A DNA stretch of 64,000 bases from positions 1 through 64,000 of the forward strand of contig JAJNQE010000012.1 of assembly GCA_021154985.1 (NCBI GenBank), written 5' to 3'. How positions within the stretch are numbered: position 1 is the stretch's first letter; each line of letters starts with the position of its first letter. Under the pieces are notes generated by a model, which was not told the origin of the DNA, did not search any database, and saw only the letters and a list, made by a program, of their open reading frames with translations. Both the position numbers and the translations under genes were made by a program. This document shows positions 40,104-48,117 of the stretch, piece after piece. The DNA is from Hydrogenophaga sp. (GTDB lineage Bacteria > Pseudomonadota > Gammaproteobacteria > Burkholderiales > Burkholderiaceae_C).

Positions 40104-41360
40104 ATGAAAGCCATCTTCGTCTCCAAGCTCTACCTGCGCATCTGGCTTGCGGTGGTGGCGGCCGTGACGGTGCTCACGCTGTCTGCGGGGTGGTTGTGGC
40201 AGCGGGCGCTGGACGAAGACCGGGCCGAGCGCGATGCGCGGGTGACGCGCACGATCGTGGTTCGCAACGCCGCACTGGATGTGATCGGCGAAGCGCCCGC
40301 GCGCGCGGTGCGCGTGCCGGGAGGTGGTTGGGAGTTTGAGGTGGTGATGAACGACGGACAGAAGCTCTTCGTGCTGCTGCCGCGCCCCAACCGACCCGAC
40401 AACAACCCGGGCCGCCGGGCACCCGCGTGGCTGCAGACGCCCACCGGCTTCGCCTGGTTGCTCGGCTTCGTGGCGCTGGCCGTGGCGCTGGGCGCGTACC
40501 CCATCGTGCGCCGCCTCACCAAGCGTTTGGAGGGTTTGCAGAAGGGTGTGGAGCGCTGGGGCGATGGCGACCTGTCGACCCGGCTGCCGGTGCAGGGTCA
40601 GGACGAGGTGGCATTTCTGGCCGAGCGTTTCAACGCGGCGGCCGAGCGCGTGCAGACGCTGGTGAAATCCCACAAATCGCTGCTGGCCAACGCCTCGCAC
40701 GAACTGCGTTCGCCGCTGGCCCGCATCCGCATGGGGCTGGAGCTGCTGGGGCGCGACGGTGTGAACGCGCCGCAGCGCAGCGAGATGGCGCGCAGCATCG
40801 ACGAGCTCGATCAGCTAATCGACGAGATCCTGCTCGCGAGCCGGCTGGACCTGCGCGACGCCAGCGACGCATCGACCCTTGGGCCGACCGAAGAGGTGGA
40901 CCTGGTGGGCTTGGCCGCCGAAGAGTGCGCACGCACCGGGGCCGACTTGGAGATCGCGCCGGGCGCCGCTTCCGTGCTGGTGCAAGGCCACGCCAAGCTG
41001 CTGCGCCGTGTCCTGCGCAACCTGCTGGAGAACGCCCGGCGCTATGGCCGAGCTGCCGGCAGCGCCGACACCGCCGATGCCGACGTGCGCCTGCGGCTCG
41101 CAGTTGAACCAGGCGTTGGGCAACACGCCGCGCGCACGGCGGTGCTGTGGGTCGAAGACCGGGGCCCGGGCGTACCGGCTGACTTGCGTGAACGGATTTT
41201 TGAAGCCTTCTACCGTCTGCCTGGCGCCAGCGAGCGCGAAGGCGGTGTGGGCCTGGGCCTGTCGCTGGTCAAGACCATCGTCGAGCGGCACGGAGGGCGT
41301 GTGCATTGCGAAGACCGAATTGGTGGTGGTGCCCGTTTCGTGGTCAGCCTGCCGCTCTGA
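40104..41360 (+). CDS. Membrane sensor histidine kinase (HAMP, EnvZ/RstB-like)
   Basis: 418 residues from the ATG at 40104. TM1 is at about residues 12-30 and TM2 at about 115-133, enclosing a short periplasmic loop. A HAMP domain follows (RLEGLQKGVERWGDGDLSTRL). The HisKA phospho-acceptor is in LLANASHELRSPLARIRMGL. The HATPase shows NLLENARRYG, VEDRGPGVP and GVGLGLSLVKTIVE. It is the partner of the preceding OmpR-type regulator. No clear ribosome site is visible in the repeat-derived gap. A T-rich hairpin ends the transcript at 41599. Confidence 0.94.
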   Translation: MKAIFVSKLYLRIWLAVVAAVTVLTLSAGWLWQRALDEDRAERDARVTRTIVVRNAALDVIGEAPARAVRVPGGGWEFEVVMNDGQKLFVLLPRPNRPDNNPGRRAPAWLQTPTGFAWLLGFVALAVALGAYPIVRRLTKRLEGLQKGVERWGDGDLSTRLPVQGQDEVAFLAERFNAAAERVQTLVKSHKSLLANASHELRSPLARIRMGLELLGRDGVNAPQRSEMARSIDELDQLIDEILLASRLDLRDASDASTLGPTEEVDLVGLAAEECARTGADLEIAPGAASVLVQGHAKLLRRVLRNLLENARRYGRAAGSADTADADVRLRLAVEPGVGQHAARTAVLWVEDRGPGVPADLRERIFEAFYRLPGASEREGGVGLGLSLVKTIVERHGGRVHCEDRIGGGARFVVSLPL

Positions 41361-41571
41361 CGTTGTTGGTGAATATGACCTAAACGTGTTGCTGCTTTTG
41401 TACTCAATAGCAAGCGCGCTCCCCCAGATTGGGGATGGTCGAACGGTCTTTCGCACTGCACAATACAACCCGTTGCTGTCACAACATGTCGAAAAACAGA
41501 CCCGGCAAAACCCACACGTCGCTCGGCGCGTTTGAAACTGGTCTCCCAACGACGTCCCTTCAAGGACTTTC
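41361..41571 (+). other. Non-coding stretch, possible 3' UTR or small RNA
   Basis: 211 bases between the kinase stop and the terminator with no credible gene. It is AT-richer than its flanks and includes CTCCCCCAGATTGGGGA, a small hairpin, and a CCTTCAAGGACTTTC stretch just before the terminator. It could be a long 3' UTR or an independently made small RNA that ends at 41599. I found no convincing promoter. Confidence 0.35.
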
Positions 41572-41599
41572 AAAAGCCACCGCGAGGTGGCTTTTTTTT
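41572..41599 (+). terminator. Rho-independent terminator between convergent operons
   Basis: Perfect 10-bp stem AAAAGCCACC (41572-41581) / GGTGGCTTTT (41586-41595) with a GCGA loop and a T8 run ending at 41599. It closes the two-component operon. The polysaccharide locus on the other strand ends at 41608, and the AAAA arm gives a short T run in that direction too. Confidence 0.93.
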
Positions 41600-41607
41600 G
41601 CCTGCGC

Positions 41608-43611
41608 TCAGTGCAGCTGTTGCGGACGGGAGACCGTCAGGTCATTTGTTCCCGTTGTGTGCACCCAGTCGACCACGTCGCCGGTGGGCTGGTAGCCATG
41701 CACACTGGCTGCCAGCAGGGCGCGGGCCGCCGGCACGTCTTGCGCCGAGAGGGCATGGTCAAGCTCCTGCAAGGTGAGTTCGAACTCGCGCCAGGGTTGG
41801 AAGGCTTCGCGCGCGCGCAGGATGCGCGGGTGTTGCGTGGGCTGCGTGTCGTCGCCGATCAACAGCTCCTCAAACAGTTTTTCGCCGGGGCGCAACCCGG
41901 TGGTCTCGATCTCGATGTCACCCGTGGGGTTCTGCTCGTTTTTCACTTGCAGGCCCGAGAGCTCCACCATGCGTTGTGCCAGATCCATGATGCGCACCGG
42001 TTGACCCATGTCGAGCACGAACACGTCGCCGCCCTGCGCCATGGCACCGGCCTGAATCACCAACTGGGCCGCTTCGGGGATGGTCATGAAATAGCGGGTG
42101 ATGTCGGGGTGGGTGAGCGTGATCGGCCCGCCGTCCTTGATCTGCCGGCGGAACAAGGGCACCACCGAGCCACTGGAGCCCAGCACGTTGCCAAAGCGCA
42201 CCATGGAAAAGGTGGTGACGCCCGGCTCGGCCGCCAACGCCTGCAGCACCATTTCGGCCATGCGCTTGCTGGCGCCCATGATGTTGGTGGGGCGCACGGC
42301 CTTGTCGGTGCTGATCAGCACGAAGTGGCTCACGCCGGCGGCTCGCGCGGCCAGCGCGCAGGTGAGCGTGCCCCACACGTTGTTGCGCAGGCCTTGCACC
42401 GGGTTGTGCTCCACCAGCGGCACGTGTTTGTAGGCGGCTGCGTGGTACACCGCGTGCGGCCGCCAGGTTTGCATGATCTGCGCCATGCGGGCTTCGTCTT
42501 GCACCGAGGCAAGCAGGGGCACCAACCTCACCGCCATGGCTGCGAGTTCCTCGCCGTCTTCTGCGTCCAGCGGATCGGCCTGGCCGCCGACCAGCGCGGT
42601 GAGTTCGTGGTGGATCTGGTAAAGCGCGAATTCGGAGTTCTCCACCAACAGCAAGGTGTGTGGCCGGCAGGCGGCGATCTGGCGGCAGAGTTCGCTGCCG
42701 ATGCTGCCGCCGGCACCGGTGATGAGCACCACCTTGTCGTGCACCAGGCGCTGCAGCAGCAGTGCGTCGGGCGTCACCGGCTCGCGGCCCAGCAGATCTT
42801 CAATTTCCAGCTCGCGCACATCGTTCAGGCTCACGCGGCCGGCGGCCAGGTCCGACATGCCGGGCATGGTGCGCACCCGCACCGGCAAGTGGCGCAATGA
42901 CTCCAGCACCTGCAGGCGCCGACGATGGGTGATCGAGGGCAGGGCGAGCAGCAGGTCGGTCACGCCCAGCTCGGGGATGAGCCGTGCCAGCGCCGCGGGC
43001 GGGTAGACCGTGCGGCCGTCCAGGCTGTTGCCGTGCAGCTGGGCGTCGTCGTCCAGGAAGCCCAGCAGGCGGTGTTCGGTGCCGCGCGCGAGTGCGGCCG
43101 CCAGCTGGCGGCCCGCAGCGCCTGCGCCGTAGATCAACACGCCAGGCATGTCTTTGCGTTGCAGCACGGAGCGGTACAGGCCGCCGAGCCAGTAGCGCAC
43201 CACCACCCGGCTGAACCCCACAAACGCCATCAGAAGCAGCGGCTGGATCACACCCACCGTGCGAGGAATGCCGGGCACGCTGATGACCGTGAACAGGGTG
43301 GCGTAGAACAGGCCGTACAAGGCCATGGCCTGCACCAGGCTCACCATGGCGTTCCAGCCTGCGTAGCGAAAGATCGCGCGGTACAGGCCAAAGCGGATGA
43401 ACAGCGGCAGCGCCAGCAGCACCGAGCCCAGCATGGCCCAGCCGTGCACAGGTTCGAGTCGCACCCAGTGCTCCAGCCGCAGGCACAAGGCCAGCCACAC
43501 GGTGAGCACGCACAGCGCGATGTCCACCGCAAGCGCCACCAGGCGCTTGGCCACACGAGGCATGTCGAGCAGCGCAGCCGCCGCCAACGTCTCCGAATCC
43601 CTGTTGTTCAT
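41608..43611 (-). CDS. Membrane UDP-HexNAc 4,6-dehydratase (WbpM/CapD family)
   Basis: 667 residues. Four N-terminal membrane segments lie within about residues 20-130. Next is a CoA-binding-like Rossmann part (VLIYGAGAAGRQLAAAL), then the extended SDR catalytic domain with VVLITGAGGSIGSELCRQ, YHAAAYKHVPLVE and STDKAVRPTNIMGASKR. WbpM-type enzymes convert UDP-GlcNAc to UDP-4-keto-6-deoxy-GlcNAc at the membrane. With the two following genes (phosphoglycosyl transferase and WbpV-type reductase) it predicts D-QuiNAc, or a related sugar, as the first residue on undecaprenyl phosphate. It is the distal gene of the locus. Confidence 0.93.
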   Translation of the reverse strand: MNNRDSETLAAAALLDMPRVAKRLVALAVDIALCVLTVWLALCLRLEHWVRLEPVHGWAMLGSVLLALPLFIRFGLYRAIFRYAGWNAMVSLVQAMALYGLFYATLFTVISVPGIPRTVGVIQPLLLMAFVGFSRVVVRYWLGGLYRSVLQRKDMPGVLIYGAGAAGRQLAAALARGTEHRLLGFLDDDAQLHGNSLDGRTVYPPAALARLIPELGVTDLLLALPSITHRRRLQVLESLRHLPVRVRTMPGMSDLAAGRVSLNDVRELEIEDLLGREPVTPDALLLQRLVHDKVVLITGAGGSIGSELCRQIAACRPHTLLLVENSEFALYQIHHELTALVGGQADPLDAEDGEELAAMAVRLVPLLASVQDEARMAQIMQTWRPHAVYHAAAYKHVPLVEHNPVQGLRNNVWGTLTCALAARAAGVSHFVLISTDKAVRPTNIMGASKRMAEMVLQALAAEPGVTTFSMVRFGNVLGSSGSVVPLFRRQIKDGGPITLTHPDITRYFMTIPEAAQLVIQAGAMAQGGDVFVLDMGQPVRIMDLAQRMVELSGLQVKNEQNPTGDIEIETTGLRPGEKLFEELLIGDDTQPTQHPRILRAREAFQPWREFELTLQELDHALSAQDVPAARALLAASVHGYQPTGDVVDWVHTTGTNDLTVSRPQQLH

Positions 43612-43615
43612 TGTT

Positions 43616-44179
43616 TTAGTGGGTCACGCCGTCGCGGCGCAACACCTTCACAAACGTCATCCACAAAATGCGGACATCGAAGGCCAAAGTGTGCCGGCGC
43701 AGGTATTCGGCGTCCAGCGCCACCTTCTGCGGAATCGGCAACTCGTCGCGGCCATTCACCTGCGCCCAACCCGTCAGGCCGGGCACCAGTTCGTGCACGC
43801 CCTGTTCGGTGCGCAAGGCGATGAGGTCGTGCTGGTTGAACAGCGCAGGACGTGGCCCCACAAAGCTCATGTCGCCTTTGATGATGCTCCACAGCTGCGG
43901 CAGCTCGTCCAGGCTGCTCTTGCGCAAAAAGGTGCCAATGGGCGTGAGGTACTTGGCCGGATCGGTCAGCAGGTGGGTGGCCACGGCGGGCGTGTCCACC
44001 CGCATGCTGCGGAACTTGGGCATCTTGAAGATCTGGTTGTGGCGACCCACGCGGTCGCTCCAGTACAGCGCGGGGCCTGGCGACGTGAGCCGCACCGCCA
44101 GCGCAACACTGGCCACCGGCATCAGCAGCACCAGGGCCGCAGGGAGGGCCAAGGCCAGGTCAAAGAGGCGCTTGATCAC
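43616..44179 (-). CDS. Small initiating phosphoglycosyl transferase (PglC/WreU-like)
   Basis: 187 residues. It is the minimal monotopic form: one N-terminal re-entrant helix (RLFDLALALPAALVLLMPVA), then YWSDRVGRHNQIFKMPKFRSM, the catalytic Asp-Glu in SSLDELPQLWSIIKGDMSFVGPRP (read as two adjoining motifs), and PGLTGWAQVNGRD. It transfers a sugar-1-phosphate to undecaprenyl phosphate and starts the repeat unit. It stands between the 4,6-dehydratase and the 4-reductase, like the WreU context of Rhizobium, so the sugar is probably QuiNAc or its 4-keto form. It overlaps the upstream reductase stop by four bases. Confidence 0.94.
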   Translation of the reverse strand: MIKRLFDLALALPAALVLLMPVASVALAVRLTSPGPALYWSDRVGRHNQIFKMPKFRSMRVDTPAVATHLLTDPAKYLTPIGTFLRKSSLDELPQLWSIIKGDMSFVGPRPALFNQHDLIALRTEQGVHELVPGLTGWAQVNGRDELPIPQKVALDAEYLRRHTLAFDVRILWMTFVKVLRRDGVTH

Positions 44180-45126
44180 GGCACGAGCCCCACCACCGCG
44201 CGCCGGAGTCCTTCATCCACCGAGATCGGCGGGGTCCAGTTCAAAGTGTTGCGCGTGTGGCCGATGTCGACTTGCAGGTTGCCCAGCAGCCGCTGCGCCA
44301 TGTCGCCTTTGCCCAGCAGGTTGGCGCCCAGTTGGAGCAATGAGGGCTGGACCGCGAAGAGGCGCGCCGGCTTGTTCATTGCATTGCCGAGGCGGCACAG
44401 CAAGCCGGCCGTGGACAGGTCTTCACCGTCGCTGACCAGAAAGGTCTGGTTGGCGGCTGCCGGATGGTCGATGCAGGTGATGAGCAGGTCGACCAGGTTG
44501 TCCAGGGCGACGAAGCTGCGGCGGTTGGTGGTGACACTGGCCAGCGGCAGAGGGATGCCGCGCTGCACCGCTCGCATCATGGCCGCGAAGTTGGCTTTGA
44601 CGCCGGGGCCGTAGACCAGGGGTGGGCGGACGATGACGACTTCCATGCCGGTTTGTGCGGCGATGTCGCGCAGGCCTTGTTCGGCTTCCATCTTGGAGAT
44701 GCCGTAGGGGTCTTGGGGGGCGGGAGCGTCGGCGTTCGTGAAGGAGCGACTTGCAGACGTGCCTTCGCCGTTGACCTTGATTGAGCTGACGAAAACGAAG
44801 CGGCGCACGCCGGCGGTTGCGGCCTGCCTTGCCAGGTTGAGCGTACCGTCCACGTTGATGCGACGGAACTCAACAAGCGGATTGCTGGCACGCTCGGCCA
44901 TGACGTGGACACGGGCAGCAAGATGCATCACGGAGGTACATCCATCCAGCGCAGATACCCAGTCGGTTGCTCCGTTGACATCGCCAACCGCCATTTCGGC
45001 GGCTGTGCCTGATGATTTTTTCATCGCGGTTCGCACGCATGCGCGCAAGGGCAACCCTTCGGCTGTGGCGCGCGAGCACACCGCACTGCCTAGGTATCCG
45101 TTTGCTCCGGTGACCAAGGTGCTCAC
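44176..45126 (-). CDS. NAD-dependent epimerase/4-reductase, WbpV/WreQ-like
   Basis: 316 residues from the GTG at 45126, which overlaps the preceding TGA (GTGA). A GTG at 45138 is also in frame. The SDR signature is TLVTGANGYLGSAVC; the active site has SSIKVNGEG and DPYGISKMEAE (Tyr and Lys). This group reduces UDP-4-keto-6-deoxy-GlcNAc, free or already lipid-linked, to D-QuiNAc. The dehydratase and the initiating transferase are the next two genes, which supports this. A 4-epimerase giving D-FucNAc cannot be excluded. Confidence 0.82.
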   Translation of the reverse strand: MSTLVTGANGYLGSAVCSRATAEGLPLRACVRTAMKKSSGTAAEMAVGDVNGATDWVSALDGCTSVMHLAARVHVMAERASNPLVEFRRINVDGTLNLARQAATAGVRRFVFVSSIKVNGEGTSASRSFTNADAPAPQDPYGISKMEAEQGLRDIAAQTGMEVVIVRPPLVYGPGVKANFAAMMRAVQRGIPLPLASVTTNRRSFVALDNLVDLLITCIDHPAAANQTFLVSDGEDLSTAGLLCRLGNAMNKPARLFAVQPSLLQLGANLLGKGDMAQRLLGNLQVDIGHTRNTLNWTPPISVDEGLRRAVVGLVP

Positions 45127-46250
45127 TGCTTGCGCCACACCGTGCGATTCACATAGTCTGTGTAGCTCATGACCACCCTTAGCACTTGCTGAGACACATT
45201 CAGCGCCTCGTAGTCGGTGACAGGCCGTCTCGACACAGCGCCTCGCTCGTGCTGCGCCAGCACCACCTTGACGGCATCCAGCACCTGTTCCGGCTTAAGT
45301 CCACTCATGATCAATGTGCCGACATCCATGCCTTCAGGCCGTTCATGGGCATTCCTGATCGTGATGGCGGGAAGATTCAGTAGCGATGCTTCCTCAGTAA
45401 TGGTTCCACTGTCCGAAACCACGCAGGTCGCTTCCATCTGGAGCTTGTTGTAGTCCAGAAAGCCAAATGGTTTCACGAACTGCACCAGAGGATTAGGACT
45501 ACCACGGTCGAGCGTCTCCAACCGGTTTCGGGTGCGCGGATGGGTCGAAACGACAACCGGGTACTCATAGGCAGTCGCAAGTGCGTTCAGGCTGTCGAGC
45601 AAATGACCCAAGTGTTCGGGGACATCAACGTTTTCTTCACGGTGCATGCTGACCAGGAAGTAACGGCCGCTTCTCAGTCCCATGCGGTTCAACACATCAG
45701 AGGTCGCGATCTTCGGCATGTAGTGATCGAGCACCTCACGCATGTGTGATCCGGTCTTGATGATCGTCTCGGGTCGAACACCTTCGGCAATCAGGTAGCG
45801 CCTTGCATGTTCGGAAAGCACCAGGTTGATGTCGCTCAGGTGATCCAGCACCTTGCGGTTCAATTCCTCCGGCACGCGCTGGTCGAAACAACGGTTGCCC
45901 GCTTCCATGTGAAACACCGGAATTTTGCGCCGCTTGGCCGACAGCACCGCCAGACACGAGTTGGTGTCGCCATAGAGCATCACGGCATCCGGCTTTTCCC
46001 GGGCCAGCACCTCATCGGCCTTGATGATCACCTGCCCGATGGTCTGTGCCGCGTTCTCACCAACGGCCGCCAGAAAGTGGTCTGGCTTGCGAATTTCCAG
46101 ATCATCAAAAAAGACCTGGTTGAGTTCGTAGTCGTAGTTTTGTCCGGTGTGCACCAGCACATGGTGTGTGTGTCGATCAAACTCGGCAATGACCCGGCTC
46201 ATCTTGATCAACTCGGGGCGAGTGCCCACGATGGTCATCACTTTAAGCAT
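45123..46250 (-). CDS. Non-hydrolysing UDP-HexNAc 2-epimerase (WbjD/WbvD-like)
   Basis: 375 residues, of WecB fold: VMTIVGTRPELIKMSRVI, HTGQNYDYELNQVFFDDL, HMEAGNRCFDQRVPEE, HPRTRNRLE and SDSGTITEEASLL. In this context it is not the ManNAc epimerase but the last step of the L-6-deoxy-HexNAc route, where UDP-L-PneNAc or L-RhaNAc is converted to L-FucNAc or L-QuiNAc. The two partner enzymes are encoded immediately upstream. Adjacent genes overlap by four to eight bases on both sides. Confidence 0.85.
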   Translation of the reverse strand: MLKVMTIVGTRPELIKMSRVIAEFDRHTHHVLVHTGQNYDYELNQVFFDDLEIRKPDHFLAAVGENAAQTIGQVIIKADEVLAREKPDAVMLYGDTNSCLAVLSAKRRKIPVFHMEAGNRCFDQRVPEELNRKVLDHLSDINLVLSEHARRYLIAEGVRPETIIKTGSHMREVLDHYMPKIATSDVLNRMGLRSGRYFLVSMHREENVDVPEHLGHLLDSLNALATAYEYPVVVSTHPRTRNRLETLDRGSPNPLVQFVKPFGFLDYNKLQMEATCVVSDSGTITEEASLLNLPAITIRNAHERPEGMDVGTLIMSGLKPEQVLDAVKVVLAQHERGAVSRRPVTDYEALNVSQQVLRVVMSYTDYVNRTVWRKQ

Positions 46251-47253
46251 GGAGGGTGTCCTGAATGAAGTCGAGTTTCTTGAGCAGGTGCAAGACTTGA
46301 TCGACGTTTAGCCGCTCCGTGTTGTGCGACGTGTAGTCTTCAAGCGTCGACAGTCGCGTCTCGCCCTCCACGAAATACTTGTTGTAGTTGAGATCGCGGT
46401 CGTCCGCTGGAACCCGGTAGTAGCGGCCCATGTCATCGGCGCGCGCCATTTCTTCGCGAGACAAGAGCGACTCGTAGAGCTTCTCGCCATGGCGTGTGCC
46501 GATCACGCGTATCTGGCTCTCACTCTTGAAAAGATTAATGAGAGCCCGCGCTAGATCACCCACCGTCGAGGCCGGTGCCTTCTGCACAAAGATGTCACCC
46601 TGTACCGCATGCTCGAACGCATGCAGCACGAGATCGACCGAATCCTCCAGCGACATCAGGAAGCGGGTCATGTTCGGGTCGGTCACGGTCAGGGGTTTGC
46701 CGGCGCGCATCTGTTCGACAAACAAAGGAATGACCGAGCCGCGAGACGCCATCACGTTGCCATAGCGGGTGGCGCAGAAGACGGTTTCACCGTCCAGACG
46801 CGAGCGAGCCTTGGCCACCATGAGCTTCTCCATCATGGCCTTGGAGATACCCATAGCGTTGACGGGATACACCGCCTTGTCGGTGCTCAACACCACGACG
46901 CGCTTCACGGCCGAAGCTATGGCAGCGTTCATGACGTTTTCGGTACCCAGCACGTTGGTGCGCACGGCTTCCATGGGATAGAACTCGCACGACGGAACCT
47001 GCTTGAGCGCAGCGGCGTGAAAGACATAGTCAACGCCGTGCATGGCTTGCGCCACGCTGTCGAGGTTGCGAACGTCACCGATGTGGAACTTGAGCTTGTC
47101 GTTGTTCAGGGCAATGCGCATGTCCTCTTGCTTCTTCTCGTCGCGGCTGAAAATCCGGATTTCGTGTACGTCTGTGTTGAGAAAGCGGCTCAATACCGCA
47201 TTGCCGAAGGAGCCGGTGCCGCCGGTGATGAGCAAAGTCTTGCCACTAAACAT
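46243..47253 (-). CDS. wbjB: UDP-GlcNAc 4,6-dehydratase/5-epimerase (WbjB/FnlA/CapE family)
   Basis: 336 residues, the soluble short dehydratase type. Features are LLITGGTGSFGNAVLSRFL, FHAAALKQVPSCEFYP, STDKAVYPVNAMGISKAMMEK and RYGNVMASRGSVIPLF. It starts the UDP-L-6-deoxy-HexNAc pathway by making the 4-keto-6-deoxy L-configured intermediate from UDP-GlcNAc. It is distinct from the membrane WbpM-type enzyme at the end of this locus, so two HexNAc branches exist. The RmlD-like reductase gene lies nine bases upstream. Confidence 0.9.
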   Translation of the reverse strand: MFSGKTLLITGGTGSFGNAVLSRFLNTDVHEIRIFSRDEKKQEDMRIALNNDKLKFHIGDVRNLDSVAQAMHGVDYVFHAAALKQVPSCEFYPMEAVRTNVLGTENVMNAAIASAVKRVVVLSTDKAVYPVNAMGISKAMMEKLMVAKARSRLDGETVFCATRYGNVMASRGSVIPLFVEQMRAGKPLTVTDPNMTRFLMSLEDSVDLVLHAFEHAVQGDIFVQKAPASTVGDLARALINLFKSESQIRVIGTRHGEKLYESLLSREEMARADDMGRYYRVPADDRDLNYNKYFVEGETRLSTLEDYTSHNTERLNVDQVLHLLKKLDFIQDTLHA

Positions 47254-47262
47254 TGAGGTCCT

Positions 47263-48117
47263 TCAGTGAAAGTCGCGCATTTGTGCGATGAGTTCGAGCC
47301 AAGCAGGGGCTACGTACCCTGTGGCGGCCTGGAAACGCTCGGCGTTCAATGATCGGTCGATGGCGAGGTGGTCATCTGGCACGATGTCAATGGTCTTGGC
47401 ATAGGCATCCCGAATCAGGTGCAGCAGCTCAAGCTTGGCGATGGGTTCTGCCGCCACGTGGTACAGCCCAGTCAAGTCGAGTCGGGGCAGCACCACGTCC
47501 CGCACTACACGTGACAACTCGGCAGTGGGCAGGCCTGAAAAGATCGCCCGGCGGTAGCCATTGACACGTCCTTCCTGCGCGAGGAACCATCCGACCAGAC
47601 CGCGCGTACTGCCGAGTTCGTGGCCGATGATGGAGGTGCGCAGCGTGATGGCATTCGGGTAGTCCACTTCCCCCAGATACTTGGAGCGGCCGTACAAGTC
47701 TTCTGCATCTGACGGATCCGATTCCCGGTAGCCACCTTTCCTGCCGTTGAAAACGCAATCGGTGCTGATGTGCACCAGACGTGCCCCGATGAGACCGCAC
47801 AAGCGGGCCAGTCGGTGGGGGAGCATCGCGTTGATGGGCAAGGCTGAAAGTGGATCGTCAGCCTGAGCCAGTTGTTTCACCAATCCGATGCAGTTGATCA
47901 CCGCCCCAGGACGAACGTCAGCCAGCAGCGTGGTCAATGCGTCGACATTTTCAACATCGATCCCCGTCACGATCCGCTTCGCCAGATACGGGTCGAAATG
48001 CCGCAACAAAGCCGTTGATCGTGCCGTTCCCCACGCTTCGTACGCATCCGTCTGCGACAGCGTGCGCAGCATGGCGTTGCCCAACATGCCCGAGGCACCC
48101 AGTACCAAAACTCTCAA
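47263..48117 (-). CDS. RmlD-like 4-reductase of the L-6-deoxy-HexNAc pathway
   Basis: 284 residues. Features are VLVLGASGMLGNAMLRTL, INCIGLVKQL, STDCVFNGRKGGYRESD and DLYGRSKYLGE (Tyr/Lys). It resembles RmlD but sits with a WbjB-type dehydratase and a 2-epimerase. It is shorter than WbjC/FnlB (~370 residues with a cupin tail) and closer in type to Vibrio WbvR, which gives UDP-L-RhaNAc and then L-QuiNAc. L-QuiNAc is therefore favoured over L-FucNAc, but this is inference. The stop overlaps the neighbouring transferase gene. Confidence 0.78.
   Translation of the reverse strand: MRVLVLGASGMLGNAMLRTLSQTDAYEAWGTARSTALLRHFDPYLAKRIVTGIDVENVDALTTLLADVRPGAVINCIGLVKQLAQADDPLSALPINAMLPHRLARLCGLIGARLVHISTDCVFNGRKGGYRESDPSDAEDLYGRSKYLGEVDYPNAITLRTSIIGHELGSTRGLVGWFLAQEGRVNGYRRAIFSGLPTAELSRVVRDVVLPRLDLTGLYHVAAEPIAKLELLHLIRDAYAKTIDIVPDDHLAIDRSLNAERFQAATGYVAPAWLELIAQMRDFH

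Noticed and set aside
45123..46250. Ordinary WecB (ManNAc pathway) function for the 2-epimerase
   Set aside because: No ManNAc dehydrogenase is nearby. The flanking WbjB-type and RmlD-like enzymes fit the L-6-deoxy-HexNAc pathway better.
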